From an uncultured Anaerotruncus sp. (GTDB taxonomy: Bacteria > Bacillota > Clostridia > Oscillospirales > Acutalibacteraceae): 64,000 nt of DNA. Numbering within the stretch: the first letter of the stretch is position 1; each line of letters begins with the position of its first letter. Location: assembly GCA_900539775.1 (NCBI GenBank), contig UQDL01000006.1, forward strand, positions 55,026 to 119,025, in the 5' to 3' direction. Made by a program: the position numbers and the translations under genes. This document shows positions 35,155-44,156 of this stretch, piece by piece. The notes under the pieces are model-generated. The model saw only the letters and a program-made list of their open reading frames with translations. It was not told where the DNA came from and searched no databases.

Positions 35155-36615
35155 TCAAATCTTATTTATAAAATCTTTATAAAAAGAAGTTATTTTTTCC
35201 TTGCGTTTAAGCATATTATCAAATCCATCAATATATTCATATGGATATTTATAATTATAAATTCTTTCTATTTTGCCGCTTAAAGGATTTTTAAGGCGGG
35301 TTACCGCCCCTGCACCAACAGCAAATACAGAGTGTGTTTCATCCATCATAAACACATTATAAAGGCATTCACTGCCGGGCTTGCTCCAGCCGACATTTTC
35401 AAGATTGCCCAAAGATTTTCCCTGCCTGTACATATAATAAGGCACATAGCCGGCAGCTGAAAGATATTCACGGCTGAAATCCACCATTTCGGCAACAGTG
35501 TCTATATCCCCGGTATCAAAAACATTATCACGGGTTACCATATAAGCCCCGGATTTAAGGCAAAGAGTATGCACCGTTATGCTTTCTGCTCCGAGCGACA
35601 CCGCAGTTTTTATGCTGTGTTTAAAAGATTCAACATCATCTTTTGGAAGGCCTGCAATAAAATCCATATTTATATTATCGAATCCGGCATTTCTTGCAAG
35701 TTCAAAAGCATCAAGTGTTTGCTTAACACTGTGGCGCCTGCCGATTGCAGAAAGTACATTATCATTAAAGCTTTGAGGATTTATACTGATTCTGCCGACG
35801 CCTGCCGCTTTAAGTGCCGCAAGTTTATCAGCGTTTACAGTATCCGGCCGCCCCGCTTCAACAGTATATTCACGCAAGCACGAAAGATCAAAATTATCTC
35901 TTATTGCTGCCGAAATACGGGTGAGCTGCTTTGCAGAGAGCGTTGTGGGAGTGCCGCCGCCGTAATAGACAGACTCAAGCCTCAGCCCAAGCTCTTTTGC
36001 ATAAATTGCGGTTTGCTCTATTTCACGCACTAACAAATCAACATAAGGCTCAACAAGCGCCGCCGCCTTTTCAATGCTGTGAGAAACAAACGAGCAATAC
36101 GAACACCTTGTTGGGCAAAACGGAACGGAAACATAAAGCGAAAAGCTTTTATTTGAGGAAAGAGAAATGATTTTATTTTCGTTTTCCGCAACCTGCTCCA
36201 CCAAAGAAAGCTTTTCCGGCGAAACAAGATATTTTTGAGCGAAAATTTGCCTTGCCTGCTCTTTGGAGTATTTATCGGAAATGCTGTGCCAAAATCTTGC
36301 GGGACGAACGCCGTAAAGGATTCCCCAAGGATATGAAACACCGAGCAATTCGGAAAAAGCACTGTAAAAAAGAACAGACATGATGTTTTGACAATCCGAA
36401 TCTTGATTTATCTTTTCTTTTTTTACTGCATTTTTTTCAAAAACACGAGCGTCAACAATGATTTCATCACCGCAAATTTCCGTTACTGCAACTATATTAT
36501 CATTGCAATCCTGCGGAAGTTGTGAAAGCACTTTGATTTTTTCATAAGGGAAAAAAATTTCCGCAAGATTTTCAACATCGTAAGAGAAAGGATGATTATT
36601 AACAACAACTATCAT
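35155..36615 (-). CDS. hemZ: Coproporphyrinogen dehydrogenase-like radical SAM protein HemZ
   Basis: 486 aa. Radical SAM protein of the HemN/HemW family, HemZ branch. N-terminal ~150 residues are the HemZ-specific domain; then VPFCPTRCSYCSF gives the CxxxCxxC cluster site, followed by ESVYYGGGTPTTLSA and INPQSFNDNVLSAIGR. True coproporphyrinogen oxidase activity is uncertain because no other haem genes are here and HemZ/HemW proteins can serve haem trafficking. Starts 4 nt after the MBL-gene stop. Confidence 0.88.
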   Translation of the reverse strand: MIVVVNNHPFSYDVENLAEIFFPYEKIKVLSQLPQDCNDNIVAVTEICGDEIIVDARVFEKNAVKKEKINQDSDCQNIMSVLFYSAFSELLGVSYPWGILYGVRPARFWHSISDKYSKEQARQIFAQKYLVSPEKLSLVEQVAENENKIISLSSNKSFSLYVSVPFCPTRCSYCSFVSHSIEKAAALVEPYVDLLVREIEQTAIYAKELGLRLESVYYGGGTPTTLSAKQLTRISAAIRDNFDLSCLREYTVEAGRPDTVNADKLAALKAAGVGRISINPQSFNDNVLSAIGRRHSVKQTLDAFELARNAGFDNINMDFIAGLPKDDVESFKHSIKTAVSLGAESITVHTLCLKSGAYMVTRDNVFDTGDIDTVAEMVDFSREYLSAAGYVPYYMYRQGKSLGNLENVGWSKPGSECLYNVFMMDETHSVFAVGAGAVTRLKNPLSGKIERIYNYKYPYEYIDGFDNMLKRKEKITSFYKDFINKI

Positions 36616-36619
36616 AAAT

Positions 36620-37234
36620 TTATCTCATATAAGGATTATTTTGTTTTTCAAAGCCGATTGTTGAAAAGCGCTCATGGCCGGGATAAACCTTTAATGACGA
36701 ATCCAGCTTTGAGAGGCGCTTTAAGCTTTGCATAATTTCTTTTGCCGAGCCGCCGGGAAAATCCGTTCGTCCGCACGAGCAAAAAAACAGCGTATCGCCG
36801 GTAAAAATGCAATCATCGGCAATATAGCACACACCGCCTTTTGTGTGGCCGGGTGTTGAAATAACCGAAATTTTTGTTTTTCCAAGTATAATTTCCGAGC
36901 CCTCACCGACGATAACATCCGCAGATGAGTTCTGCTGATTGATGCCGCAAAATGCTGCAAGGCTTGCCTTGCCCGAAGTGAGCATTCCGGAATCTTCTTC
37001 ACTTATAGCAACCTTTGCACCGTATTTTTGCTTAATTTCCGCAACGCCGCCTATATGATCAAAATGGCCGTGAGTAAGCAAAATATATTTCAAATCAGCA
37101 TCACCGATAAAATCAAGCATTTTTTGAGATGCATCGGTGCAATCCACCAAAGCAGAGCTGCCTGTTGCCTCATCGGTTATTAAATAGCAATTATTACCCA
37201 ACTCTCCGAGCTGAATTGATTTAACATTTATCAA
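36620..37234 (-). CDS. Metallo-beta-lactamase-fold hydrolase (glyoxalase II-like)
   Basis: 204 aa. LLTHGHFDHIGG gives the HxHxDH metal site; later STPGHTKGG and FTGDTLFF, and a C-terminal VYPGHERFSTIGFE His, complete a two-metal hydrolase. Probably a thioester hydrolase or detoxification enzyme. TTG start at 37234 (GAGG 7 nt upstream) overlaps the dtd stop by 4 nt. Confidence 0.9.
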   Translation of the reverse strand: MINVKSIQLGELGNNCYLITDEATGSSALVDCTDASQKMLDFIGDADLKYILLTHGHFDHIGGVAEIKQKYGAKVAISEEDSGMLTSGKASLAAFCGINQQNSSADVIVGEGSEIILGKTKISVISTPGHTKGGVCYIADDCIFTGDTLFFCSCGRTDFPGGSAKEIMQSLKRLSKLDSSLKVYPGHERFSTIGFEKQNNPYMR

Positions 37235-37683
37235 GACAATTCCTCACTGTTCAAAATGATTGTTACGGGGCCGTCGTTTATCAACGAAACCTGCATATCT
37301 GCGCCGAAAATTCCTGTTTCAACACTTGCCGCACCTGCTTTTTTTAATTCGGAAGTAAAATATTCATAAAGCTGATTTGCTTCTTTAGGCGCTGCGGCAG
37401 GAGTGAAACTGGGTCTGCGGCCGTGAGTGCAATCTGCACAAAGAGTAAATTGCGACACAACAAGCATTTGAGCATTTATATCAAGTGCAGACAAATTCAT
37501 TTTTTCATTTTCATCCTCGAAAATGCGAAGATTTATTATTTTTTTAACAAGCTTATCTGCATCCGCTTCGGAGTCACCATGCATTACGCCAAGCAAAATC
37601 ATAAATCCTTTTTCGCACTTACCGACTGTTTTGCCGCCAACCTCTACGGAGGCCTCGGCAACACGCTGAATAACAGCCTTCAT
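37231..37683 (-). CDS. dtd: D-aminoacyl-tRNA deacylase
   Basis: 150 aa. Removes D-amino acids mischarged on tRNA. It has the family motifs SQFTLCAD and GPVTIILNS near the C-terminus. GGTGTT lies 5 nt before the ATG. Directly downstream of relA, a very common Firmicute arrangement. Confidence 0.95.
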   Translation of the reverse strand: MKAVIQRVAEASVEVGGKTVGKCEKGFMILLGVMHGDSEADADKLVKKIINLRIFEDENEKMNLSALDINAQMLVVSQFTLCADCTHGRRPSFTPAAAPKEANQLYEYFTSELKKAGAASVETGIFGADMQVSLINDGPVTIILNSEELS

Positions 37684-37686
37684 AAA

Positions 37687-39876
37687 TTAAACACCTATTC
37701 TTTCTATATGATAAACCCCGTCTATCTTTTTGATGATTTTAACTATATTTTCAAGATGTTCTTTACTGTTTACTGAAACGGTTAAAGTGGTAAGGCAATT
37801 ACCGTCATTTATCTGGCGGGCATTTATTGAATAAATTTTAACATGCATATTCATAAGCGTGCTTGTTATATCAAGCACAACACCGTCTCTGTCTATTGCA
37901 AAAACATCAATGGTTGATTGAGATTCAACCTTAACACTGCTGTCCCAATAAGCGTGAATCCAGCGTTCGGGCTCTGCGCAATGCTGCAAATCCTGCGGAA
38001 CATTAACGCAATTTCTGCGATGAACCGAAAGCCCGTGGCCTCTTGTAATAAAACCGACTATATCCTCACCGGGAAGCGGAGAGCAGCATTTTGCAATCTT
38101 AATAAGGCAATTATCAATACCTTCCACTATGATTCCGTTGCTTGACGGAACAGGCTTTTTCGTTTTTTCCGTGTGAACGGAAATGGGCTTTTCAGGCTCT
38201 TTTTCTTTCCAATTTCTGTTATATTCATCTTTAATGCCCGGCATTAGGCGATTTATTTGAATACCGCCGTAACCCACTGCGGCATAAAATTCATCAACAT
38301 TGGCAAAATGCTGCCTTTCGGCAATGCGCATAATAAAATCGTCGTATTTATCGCCGTCCGGCCTGATAAAGTTTCGGCGCAGCTCTCTTTCAACAGTTGC
38401 TTTGCCCTCTTCTATATTTTCCTCTCTCTTTTCTTTTTTAAACCAAGCGCGAATTTTGCTGCGCGCTTCTCCGGTTTTAACAATTGAAAGCCAATCACGG
38501 CTTGGCCCCTTGCCCTGCTGATTTGAAGTGAGAACTTCAATTCTTTCACCGGTTTTAATTTTATAATCAAGAGGAACAATTCTGCCGTCTACTTTAGCAC
38601 CAACCATTTTATTGCCAACAGCAGAGTGAATTGCATAAGCAAAATCTATAACAGTTGAACCGTTTGGCAGACTTTTAATATCACCCCTCGGAGTAAACAC
38701 ATAAACCTCTTCTATAGAAAGATCGCCTTTGATTGTGGCAACCAAATCCTCGGCGGTGTCTGTTGATTCACCGGTTTCAATCATTCTGTGAATCCACGAA
38801 AGCTTGGCATCAAGATTATCCTTGCCGCCTTTGCCGAGCTTATATTTCCAGTGAGCTGCGATACCGTATTCCGCAGTGCGGTGCATTTCCCAAGTGCGAA
38901 TTTGAATTTCAAAAGGTATGCCTTCTTTTGAAAGCACGGTTGTGTGCAACGATTGATACATATTTGGCTTTGGAGTAGAAATATAATCCTTGAACCTGCC
39001 GGGAATCGGCTTATACATATCATGAACTATACCAAGCACATTATAGCAATCTATCATTGTATCAACAATAATGCGAACGGCATAAATATCATATATTTCT
39101 TCAAATGATTTGCCTTTGATATAAACCTTGCGGAAAATACCGTGAACGGATTTAACTCTTGAAGAAATGCTGTTTTTTATTATGGGGCTTATTCTTTCCG
39201 AAAGCTCCTTTTTAATATTTCCGAGAAATTGCTCGCCTTCCTCTTTTTTCATTGAAAGCGAGTTTTCAATTTCCTTATATGCAATTGGATCAAGATAGTG
39301 AATTGCCAAATCCTCAAGTTCATCTTTAATGGCTCGGATACCGAGGCGGTGAGCAATCGGAGCATAGATTTCAAGAGTTTCAAGGCTTTTTTCACGCTGC
39401 TTATAATCCGGCATATATTGCAAGGTGCGCATATTATGCAAGCGATCTGCAAGCTTAATAATAATAACACGCACATCCTTGTTCATTGCGATAAACATTT
39501 TACGAATGTTTTCAGCCTGAACCTCTTCTCTTGTTGAAAGCGGAATTTTGCCGAGCTTTGTTACACCATCCACAAGCAAGGCAACAGTTTCGCCGAAATT
39601 TTCTTTTATATAATCAATATCATATTCCGTATCCTCCACCACATCATGAAGGAGTGCGGCAACAATGCATTCGTTGTCCATTCCGAGTTTTAAAAGAATT
39701 TGCGCAACGGCAACGGGATGCATAATATAAGGCTCGCCCGAACGGCGCTTTTGATTTTTATGCGCTTTTTGGGCAAGCTCATATGCTTTTTTTATATATT
39801 CGGTATCGTAATGATCATTTTGCGAAACTTCATCAAAAAAGGCTTTAAAGCCATCATCAAATTCAGTTGTCAACAC
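37687..39876 (-). CDS. relA: Bifunctional (p)ppGpp synthetase/hydrolase
   Basis: 729 aa, long Rel enzyme of the stringent response. Hydrolase HD domain with HPVAVAQILLKL and LLHDVVEDT; synthetase domain with KPNMYQSLHTTV and EIQIRTWEMHRTAEYGIAAHW; TGS domain (VYVFTPRGDIKSLPNGSTVIDFAYAIH); a C-terminal ACT domain (~655-729). Both catalytic halves look intact. Start is probably GTG 39876 (AAAGGA 7 nt upstream), overlapping recJ by 14 nt. Sits in the his-recJ-relA run. Confidence 0.96.
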   Translation of the reverse strand: MLTTEFDDGFKAFFDEVSQNDHYDTEYIKKAYELAQKAHKNQKRRSGEPYIMHPVAVAQILLKLGMDNECIVAALLHDVVEDTEYDIDYIKENFGETVALLVDGVTKLGKIPLSTREEVQAENIRKMFIAMNKDVRVIIIKLADRLHNMRTLQYMPDYKQREKSLETLEIYAPIAHRLGIRAIKDELEDLAIHYLDPIAYKEIENSLSMKKEEGEQFLGNIKKELSERISPIIKNSISSRVKSVHGIFRKVYIKGKSFEEIYDIYAVRIIVDTMIDCYNVLGIVHDMYKPIPGRFKDYISTPKPNMYQSLHTTVLSKEGIPFEIQIRTWEMHRTAEYGIAAHWKYKLGKGGKDNLDAKLSWIHRMIETGESTDTAEDLVATIKGDLSIEEVYVFTPRGDIKSLPNGSTVIDFAYAIHSAVGNKMVGAKVDGRIVPLDYKIKTGERIEVLTSNQQGKGPSRDWLSIVKTGEARSKIRAWFKKEKREENIEEGKATVERELRRNFIRPDGDKYDDFIMRIAERQHFANVDEFYAAVGYGGIQINRLMPGIKDEYNRNWKEKEPEKPISVHTEKTKKPVPSSNGIIVEGIDNCLIKIAKCCSPLPGEDIVGFITRGHGLSVHRRNCVNVPQDLQHCAEPERWIHAYWDSSVKVESQSTIDVFAIDRDGVVLDITSTLMNMHVKIYSINARQINDGNCLTTLTVSVNSKEHLENIVKIIKKIDGVYHIERIGV

Positions 39877-41893
39877 CAATTCTTCCTTTCAAAGCCTTGA
39901 TAACTTCAGTGTTTGCCAAATCAACCTTTTTACCCACGGTGCGCAATTTAATATTGCTGCCGTTTTTAATTGCAAGGCCCGTTTCATAAAATGCATCAAG
40001 CGCAAACATCATTTGGCCGTACGTTATTCCCGTAAGGTCAAAATAAAGATTATCCTCATCAGTAAACAGATTATTTCTTTCACGAAGCGCTTTATAAACA
40101 GCGGCGCATACATTTCTTGGCGGATAAACGCTTGAATCGTTGTTTTTATTCAGCACGAAAAGCTCATAAACGCTTTTTTCGGCAAGATACTTATCTTGAT
40201 CTATACCGTGCTTATGAATATCTGTTGCCTGAACAGACAGATATTCCCTGCCGTTATAAGGATTTACGCCTATTTTAACAGCGCAGTCTATTTTATCTCC
40301 TTGCTTAAAGGGAAATTCCTCTTCCGTTACTCCAAAATAAACAATTCTTACTTTTTTTCCTTTTTTATCGCATTCAAGGCGAATATGCTTGCCGCCGCCC
40401 ATTGGAGTTATTCCTGTTAAATTAAGCCCGGTAAGTGCAAAAACAGCTCTTTTATTACCCTCGCCATAAGGCTCAAAAACGCTTAAATTCTTTGCAAGCC
40501 CCAAATCAAGATAAAAAGGAGATATTTTGAAATCAATGTCTATGCTTTGCACAGGCATAACAGAATAATTTTCAAAAGCATAATCATTTATGCGCTGCCT
40601 GAACTCGTTAATTTTATTTGCAGACAGACTTAAACCGGCAGCTTTTGTGTGGCCACCGAAATGCTCAAGAATATCTGAGCACGAAGCGATGGCATCGTAA
40701 ATATTAAAGCCGTCTATACTTCTTGCAGAGCCCTTTGCATTGCCTTCCTCATCAATATCCAAAACAATACTCGGCTTGCCGTATCGTTCTGTTATGCTGC
40801 TTGCCACAATGCCGACAACGCCCTGATGATAACCTTCTCCCGCAACAACAATAATTCTGCCTGCAACCAATTCGGGATAAGCGGAAAGCTGATTTAAAAC
40901 ATCTGCCTCAATTTTTTCTTCAAGCTTGCGGCGATGATTATTATTTATATCGAGCTGCTCTGCCATAAAGCGTGAATCATCCAAATCATCACACAACAAA
41001 AGCGAGGCCGCTTTCATTGCATTATCAATTCTGCCTGTGGCATTTATTCTTGGGCAAAGCGCAAAAGCAACATCGCCGGAGCCGACCTTTTTATCTGAAT
41101 AACCCGCAATATTTTTTAATGCGCTTAAACCGACGCGTGAGCCTAAATTTATCAGACGCAAACCTGCCTTAACGAAGCTTCTGTTTTCATCCACAAGCGG
41201 CATTATATCGCCTATCGTGCCGATTGCAACAAGATCTGCATAGCGATCTAGCATATCATCAACATCACCGTAAAGTGCACAAACAAGCTTGAATGCAACG
41301 CCTACCCCCGCAAAATCCGTGAAAGGCAATTCGCCATCCTGCCTGTGAGGATTAACAAGAGCCTCTGCAACGGGCAATTCGGCGGGAACACGGTGATGAT
41401 CCGTTACCACAAGTTGCATACCGAGTGAATATATATATTCTGCTTCTGAAATTGCCGAAATGCCGTTATCAACGGTTATGATAAGCGATGTGCCGGAATC
41501 ATGCAAAGATTTTATTGCTGTTTTATTCAGCCCGTACCCCTCGCCCTCACGAGACGGTATATAAAAATTTGCGTCAGCGCCCATATCGCACAAAAAGGAA
41601 TACAGCAGCACCGTTGCCGTTACTCCGTCGCAATCATAATCACCGTATACCGTGATTTTTTCACCGCTTTGAACTGCATTTTCAATTCTTTCAACGGCTT
41701 TGTCCATATCAAGCAAATCAAAAGGATCCGAAAGGCGAATTTCATTTGAAAGAAATTCAGAAACTGCAATATCGCTTTCTATTCCTCTTGCTGCCAATAA
41801 ATAAGCCACAAAAGGATCTATATTAAATTTTTCACTGATTGCCGAAGCTTTTTCCTTATCCGCATCGGATATATTCCACTTTTTAAATGCCAT
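39863..41893 (-). CDS. recJ: Single-strand-specific exonuclease RecJ
   Basis: 676 aa, 5'-3' ssDNA exonuclease. DHH motifs are visible: VYGDYDCDGVTAT, VTDHHRVPAELP, GVGVAFKL, and a DHHA1 region with EHFGGHTKAAGLSL; an OB fold (~465-570) follows and a C-terminal extension is present. Start 18 nt after hisE. Functionally a repair and recombination gene, but transcribed within the histidine run. Confidence 0.95.
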   Translation of the reverse strand: MAFKKWNISDADKEKASAISEKFNIDPFVAYLLAARGIESDIAVSEFLSNEIRLSDPFDLLDMDKAVERIENAVQSGEKITVYGDYDCDGVTATVLLYSFLCDMGADANFYIPSREGEGYGLNKTAIKSLHDSGTSLIITVDNGISAISEAEYIYSLGMQLVVTDHHRVPAELPVAEALVNPHRQDGELPFTDFAGVGVAFKLVCALYGDVDDMLDRYADLVAIGTIGDIMPLVDENRSFVKAGLRLINLGSRVGLSALKNIAGYSDKKVGSGDVAFALCPRINATGRIDNAMKAASLLLCDDLDDSRFMAEQLDINNNHRRKLEEKIEADVLNQLSAYPELVAGRIIVVAGEGYHQGVVGIVASSITERYGKPSIVLDIDEEGNAKGSARSIDGFNIYDAIASCSDILEHFGGHTKAAGLSLSANKINEFRQRINDYAFENYSVMPVQSIDIDFKISPFYLDLGLAKNLSVFEPYGEGNKRAVFALTGLNLTGITPMGGGKHIRLECDKKGKKVRIVYFGVTEEEFPFKQGDKIDCAVKIGVNPYNGREYLSVQATDIHKHGIDQDKYLAEKSVYELFVLNKNNDSSVYPPRNVCAAVYKALRERNNLFTDEDNLYFDLTGITYGQMMFALDAFYETGLAIKNGSNIKLRTVGKKVDLANTEVIKALKGRIGVDN

Positions 41894-41911
41894 ACAAACC
41901 TGTTATTGTGA

Positions 41912-42235
41912 TTATGAATTTTTATCTACCTTATGAAATTTTTTAAGATTTCCGCGCTTTTCTGCTCTTTTGGCAAGCTCTGCGTTGATATCATCGGGAG
42001 TGATGCCCTGATGTGCCATCAAAACAAGCACATGATAAAGCAAATCCGTAATTTCATAAACCGTTTCCGTGTTATCGTTATTTTTTGCGGCAATCACCGT
42101 TTCCGTGCATTCCTCGCCTACCTTTTTAAGGATTTTATCAATTCCCTGTTCAAAAAGGTATGCGGTGTAAGAGCCCTCTGCCTTTTCTTCTTTTCTTTCA
42201 AGTATAACATCATATTCGTTTTTTATTAAATCCAT
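41912..42235 (-). CDS. hisE: Phosphoribosyl-ATP diphosphatase
   Basis: 107 aa, helical MazG-superfamily enzyme for the second step of histidine synthesis. EECTETVIAAKNNDN and ITDLLYHVLVLMAH are family motifs. ATG 42235 has GGGTGAT about 4 nt upstream. It is 13 nt after hisI and is separate from it; the two are fused in enterobacteria. Confidence 0.95.
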   Translation of the reverse strand: MDLIKNEYDVILERKEEKAEGSYTAYLFEQGIDKILKKVGEECTETVIAAKNNDNTETVYEITDLLYHVLVLMAHQGITPDDINAELAKRAEKRGNLKKFHKVDKNS

Positions 42236-42248
42236 TTTAATCACCCTA

Positions 42249-42581
42249 TTAAAAATCTTTTATTTTATTAAAAAAACAGCTGTGGCTGCCGGTGTGGCAG
42301 GCTGCGCCTGTTTGAATCACCTGCAAAAGCAGGGTATCATCATCGCAATCACCGCTTATTGAAACAACCTGTTGAAGATGGCCGCTTGTGGCACCTTTAT
42401 TCCAAAGCTCTTTACGGCTGCGAGACCAAAACCAGGTATAGCCCGTTTCAAGCGTTTTTCTCAGCGATTCCTTATTCATATAGGCGAGCATCAACACCTC
42501 ACCGGTTGATTTTTCCTGAACTATTGCGGGAATAAGTTCGCCATTAACAAAATATTTATCAAGATCAAAATTTTCCATCAT
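42249..42581 (-). CDS. hisI: Phosphoribosyl-AMP cyclohydrolase
   Basis: 110 aa, third step of histidine synthesis. WSRSRKELWNKGATSGH and GDCDDDTLLL (metal site), plus GAACHTGSHSCFF with the zinc cysteines, are all present. The ATG overlaps the hisA stop (ATGA); a second ATG one codon on is equally plausible. Confidence 0.96.
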   Translation of the reverse strand: MMENFDLDKYFVNGELIPAIVQEKSTGEVLMLAYMNKESLRKTLETGYTWFWSRSRKELWNKGATSGHLQQVVSISGDCDDDTLLLQVIQTGAACHTGSHSCFFNKIKDF

Positions 42582-43291
42582 TCACACTCCTTAACTGCCC
42601 TGGCAAGTGAAAGACTCTTGCTGTAAATGCTTTTGCCGCAAATGGCACCGTAAAGGCCTTCTGCTTTAAGCGCAAGAATATCATCAATATTTGTAATTCC
42701 GCCCGAGGCAATTATATTGCATGAAACGGCATCATTTATTTCTTTGAGCTGAGAAATATTCGGTCCGCTCAAAGTGCCGTCTTTGGAAATATCGGTGTAA
42801 ATAATTGTTTTAACGCCGATTTGCTCCATACTTTTTGCCAAATCGATGAAATATATATCGGATTTTTCCGTCCAACCCTCAGCTGCCGCATATCCGCCCT
42901 TTGCATCAATTCCAACAGCTATTTTATTGCCAAATTCGGCAACTGCTTCTTTAACAAGCTGAGGCGATTTAAGGGCAACAGAACCAAGAATAACTCTTGA
43001 AATACCATGATTAAGATAAAATTCAATATCCTGCATTGTGCGAATTCCGCCGCCTATTTCAACTTTAAGCGGTGTGTTTTCTGCAACCGAAAGAAAAATA
43101 TCGCTATTTACTCTTTCTTTTTTTAATGAGCCGTCCAAATCAACCATATGTATCCAAGAAGCGCCGTCTGCAACAAAGCTTTTGGCTGTTTCAAGCGCAT
43201 CGGCAGCTACTTGTGCTGCCGTGGAAAATTCGCCCTTATAAAGGCGCACGGGCTTTCCGCCCATAATATCAACTGCGGGTAAAATAATCAT
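42578..43291 (-). CDS. hisA: ProFAR isomerase HisA
   Basis: 237 aa, (beta-alpha)8 barrel. ILPAVDIMGGKPVRLYKGE with the first catalytic Asp; IYTDISKDGTLSGPN with the second; phosphate sites GGIRTM and SGGITN. ATG 43291 with GAAAGG 9 nt upstream. Normally followed by hisF, which is absent here. Confidence 0.96.
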   Translation of the reverse strand: MIILPAVDIMGGKPVRLYKGEFSTAAQVAADALETAKSFVADGASWIHMVDLDGSLKKERVNSDIFLSVAENTPLKVEIGGGIRTMQDIEFYLNHGISRVILGSVALKSPQLVKEAVAEFGNKIAVGIDAKGGYAAAEGWTEKSDIYFIDLAKSMEQIGVKTIIYTDISKDGTLSGPNISQLKEINDAVSCNIIASGGITNIDDILALKAEGLYGAICGKSIYSKSLSLARAVKECE

Positions 43292-43322
43292 ACAAAAATG
43301 CCTTTCATTTAAACCTGTTAAA

Positions 43323-43898
43323 TTACAAAACGCCCTTGGTTGAAAGCACGCCATCACCCGTTTCCGAGCAAGCAATCTTCATTGCGTGGCCGAAAGCCTT
43401 AAAGAGCGCTTCAATTTCGTGATGCGAATTACTGCCGTAAGGCACATTAAGATGCAAGGTTATGCCTGCATTAACGGCAAAAGCACGAAAGAATTCTTCT
43501 GTGCAGCATGTTTCATATTCACCGCAGCACTCTTCTTTAAACTCTGCATTAAAAACAAGAAAAGGCCTGTTTGAAATATCAAGCGAGCAAAATCCAAGGC
43601 TTTCATCCATAGGAACGCAAAATGTGCCGTAACGGTTTATGCCGCTCTTATCACCGAGTGCTTTTTTGAAAGCGGCGCCGATGGCAATGCCTGTATCCTC
43701 AACCGTGTGATGAGTGTCTACATTCAAATCACCCTCAACAAAGAGTTCCAGACCAAAACCGCCATGAACGGCAAAAGCCGTAAGCATATGATCAAAAAAT
43801 CCTATGCCGGATCTTACATTCACGTTTCCGCCATCCAAATTAACGGAAACGGAAATATCGGTTTCTTTTGTTTTTCTTTTAATTTCGGCTGTTCTCAT
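43323..43898 (-). CDS. hisB: Imidazoleglycerol-phosphate dehydratase
   Basis: 191 aa, monofunctional HisB. IGFFDHMLTAFAVHGGF and VDTHHTVEDTGIAIG carry the metal-binding His/Glu residues; SNSHHEIEALFKAFGHAM ends the fold. ATG 43898 has AAAGGTGAT about 10 nt upstream. Downstream of DUF3006 rather than directly after hisD. Confidence 0.96.
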   Translation of the reverse strand: MRTAEIKRKTKETDISVSVNLDGGNVNVRSGIGFFDHMLTAFAVHGGFGLELFVEGDLNVDTHHTVEDTGIAIGAAFKKALGDKSGINRYGTFCVPMDESLGFCSLDISNRPFLVFNAEFKEECCGEYETCCTEEFFRAFAVNAGITLHLNVPYGSNSHHEIEALFKAFGHAMKIACSETGDGVLSTKGVL

Positions 43899-43931
43899 AA
43901 AACACATCACCTTTCGGTTATTTTTTACCGT

Positions 43932-44150
43932 TTAATCACGGCTAATTTCAGTTTTTCTCTTATTAAAAAGACTTTGAAGCTTTTGTGCAGACTGTTCTTT
44001 TTTCATTTCTTCGGCTGCACTGTTTTCTATTATATCATACACTGCGCCCTCATGTAAATTATCAAAAAGCTCTGCTGGCGCATTCACCGCTTTGCCGCCG
44101 ATTTCGCAAACGGCAATATCGTTTTCAATTCTGTTTATAATAATTCTCAT
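43932..44150 (-). CDS. DUF3006 domain protein
   Basis: 72 aa, small protein beginning MRIIINRIENDIAVCEIGGK, the DUF3006 beta-barrel-like start, then an acidic/basic helical tail. DUF3006 genes typically lie next to ComEC-like metallo-hydrolases, as here (6 nt from the 44157 gene). Function unknown. Confidence 0.8.
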   Translation of the reverse strand: MRIIINRIENDIAVCEIGGKAVNAPAELFDNLHEGAVYDIIENSAAEEMKKEQSAQKLQSLFNKRKTEISRD

Positions 44151-44156
44151 ACCACG

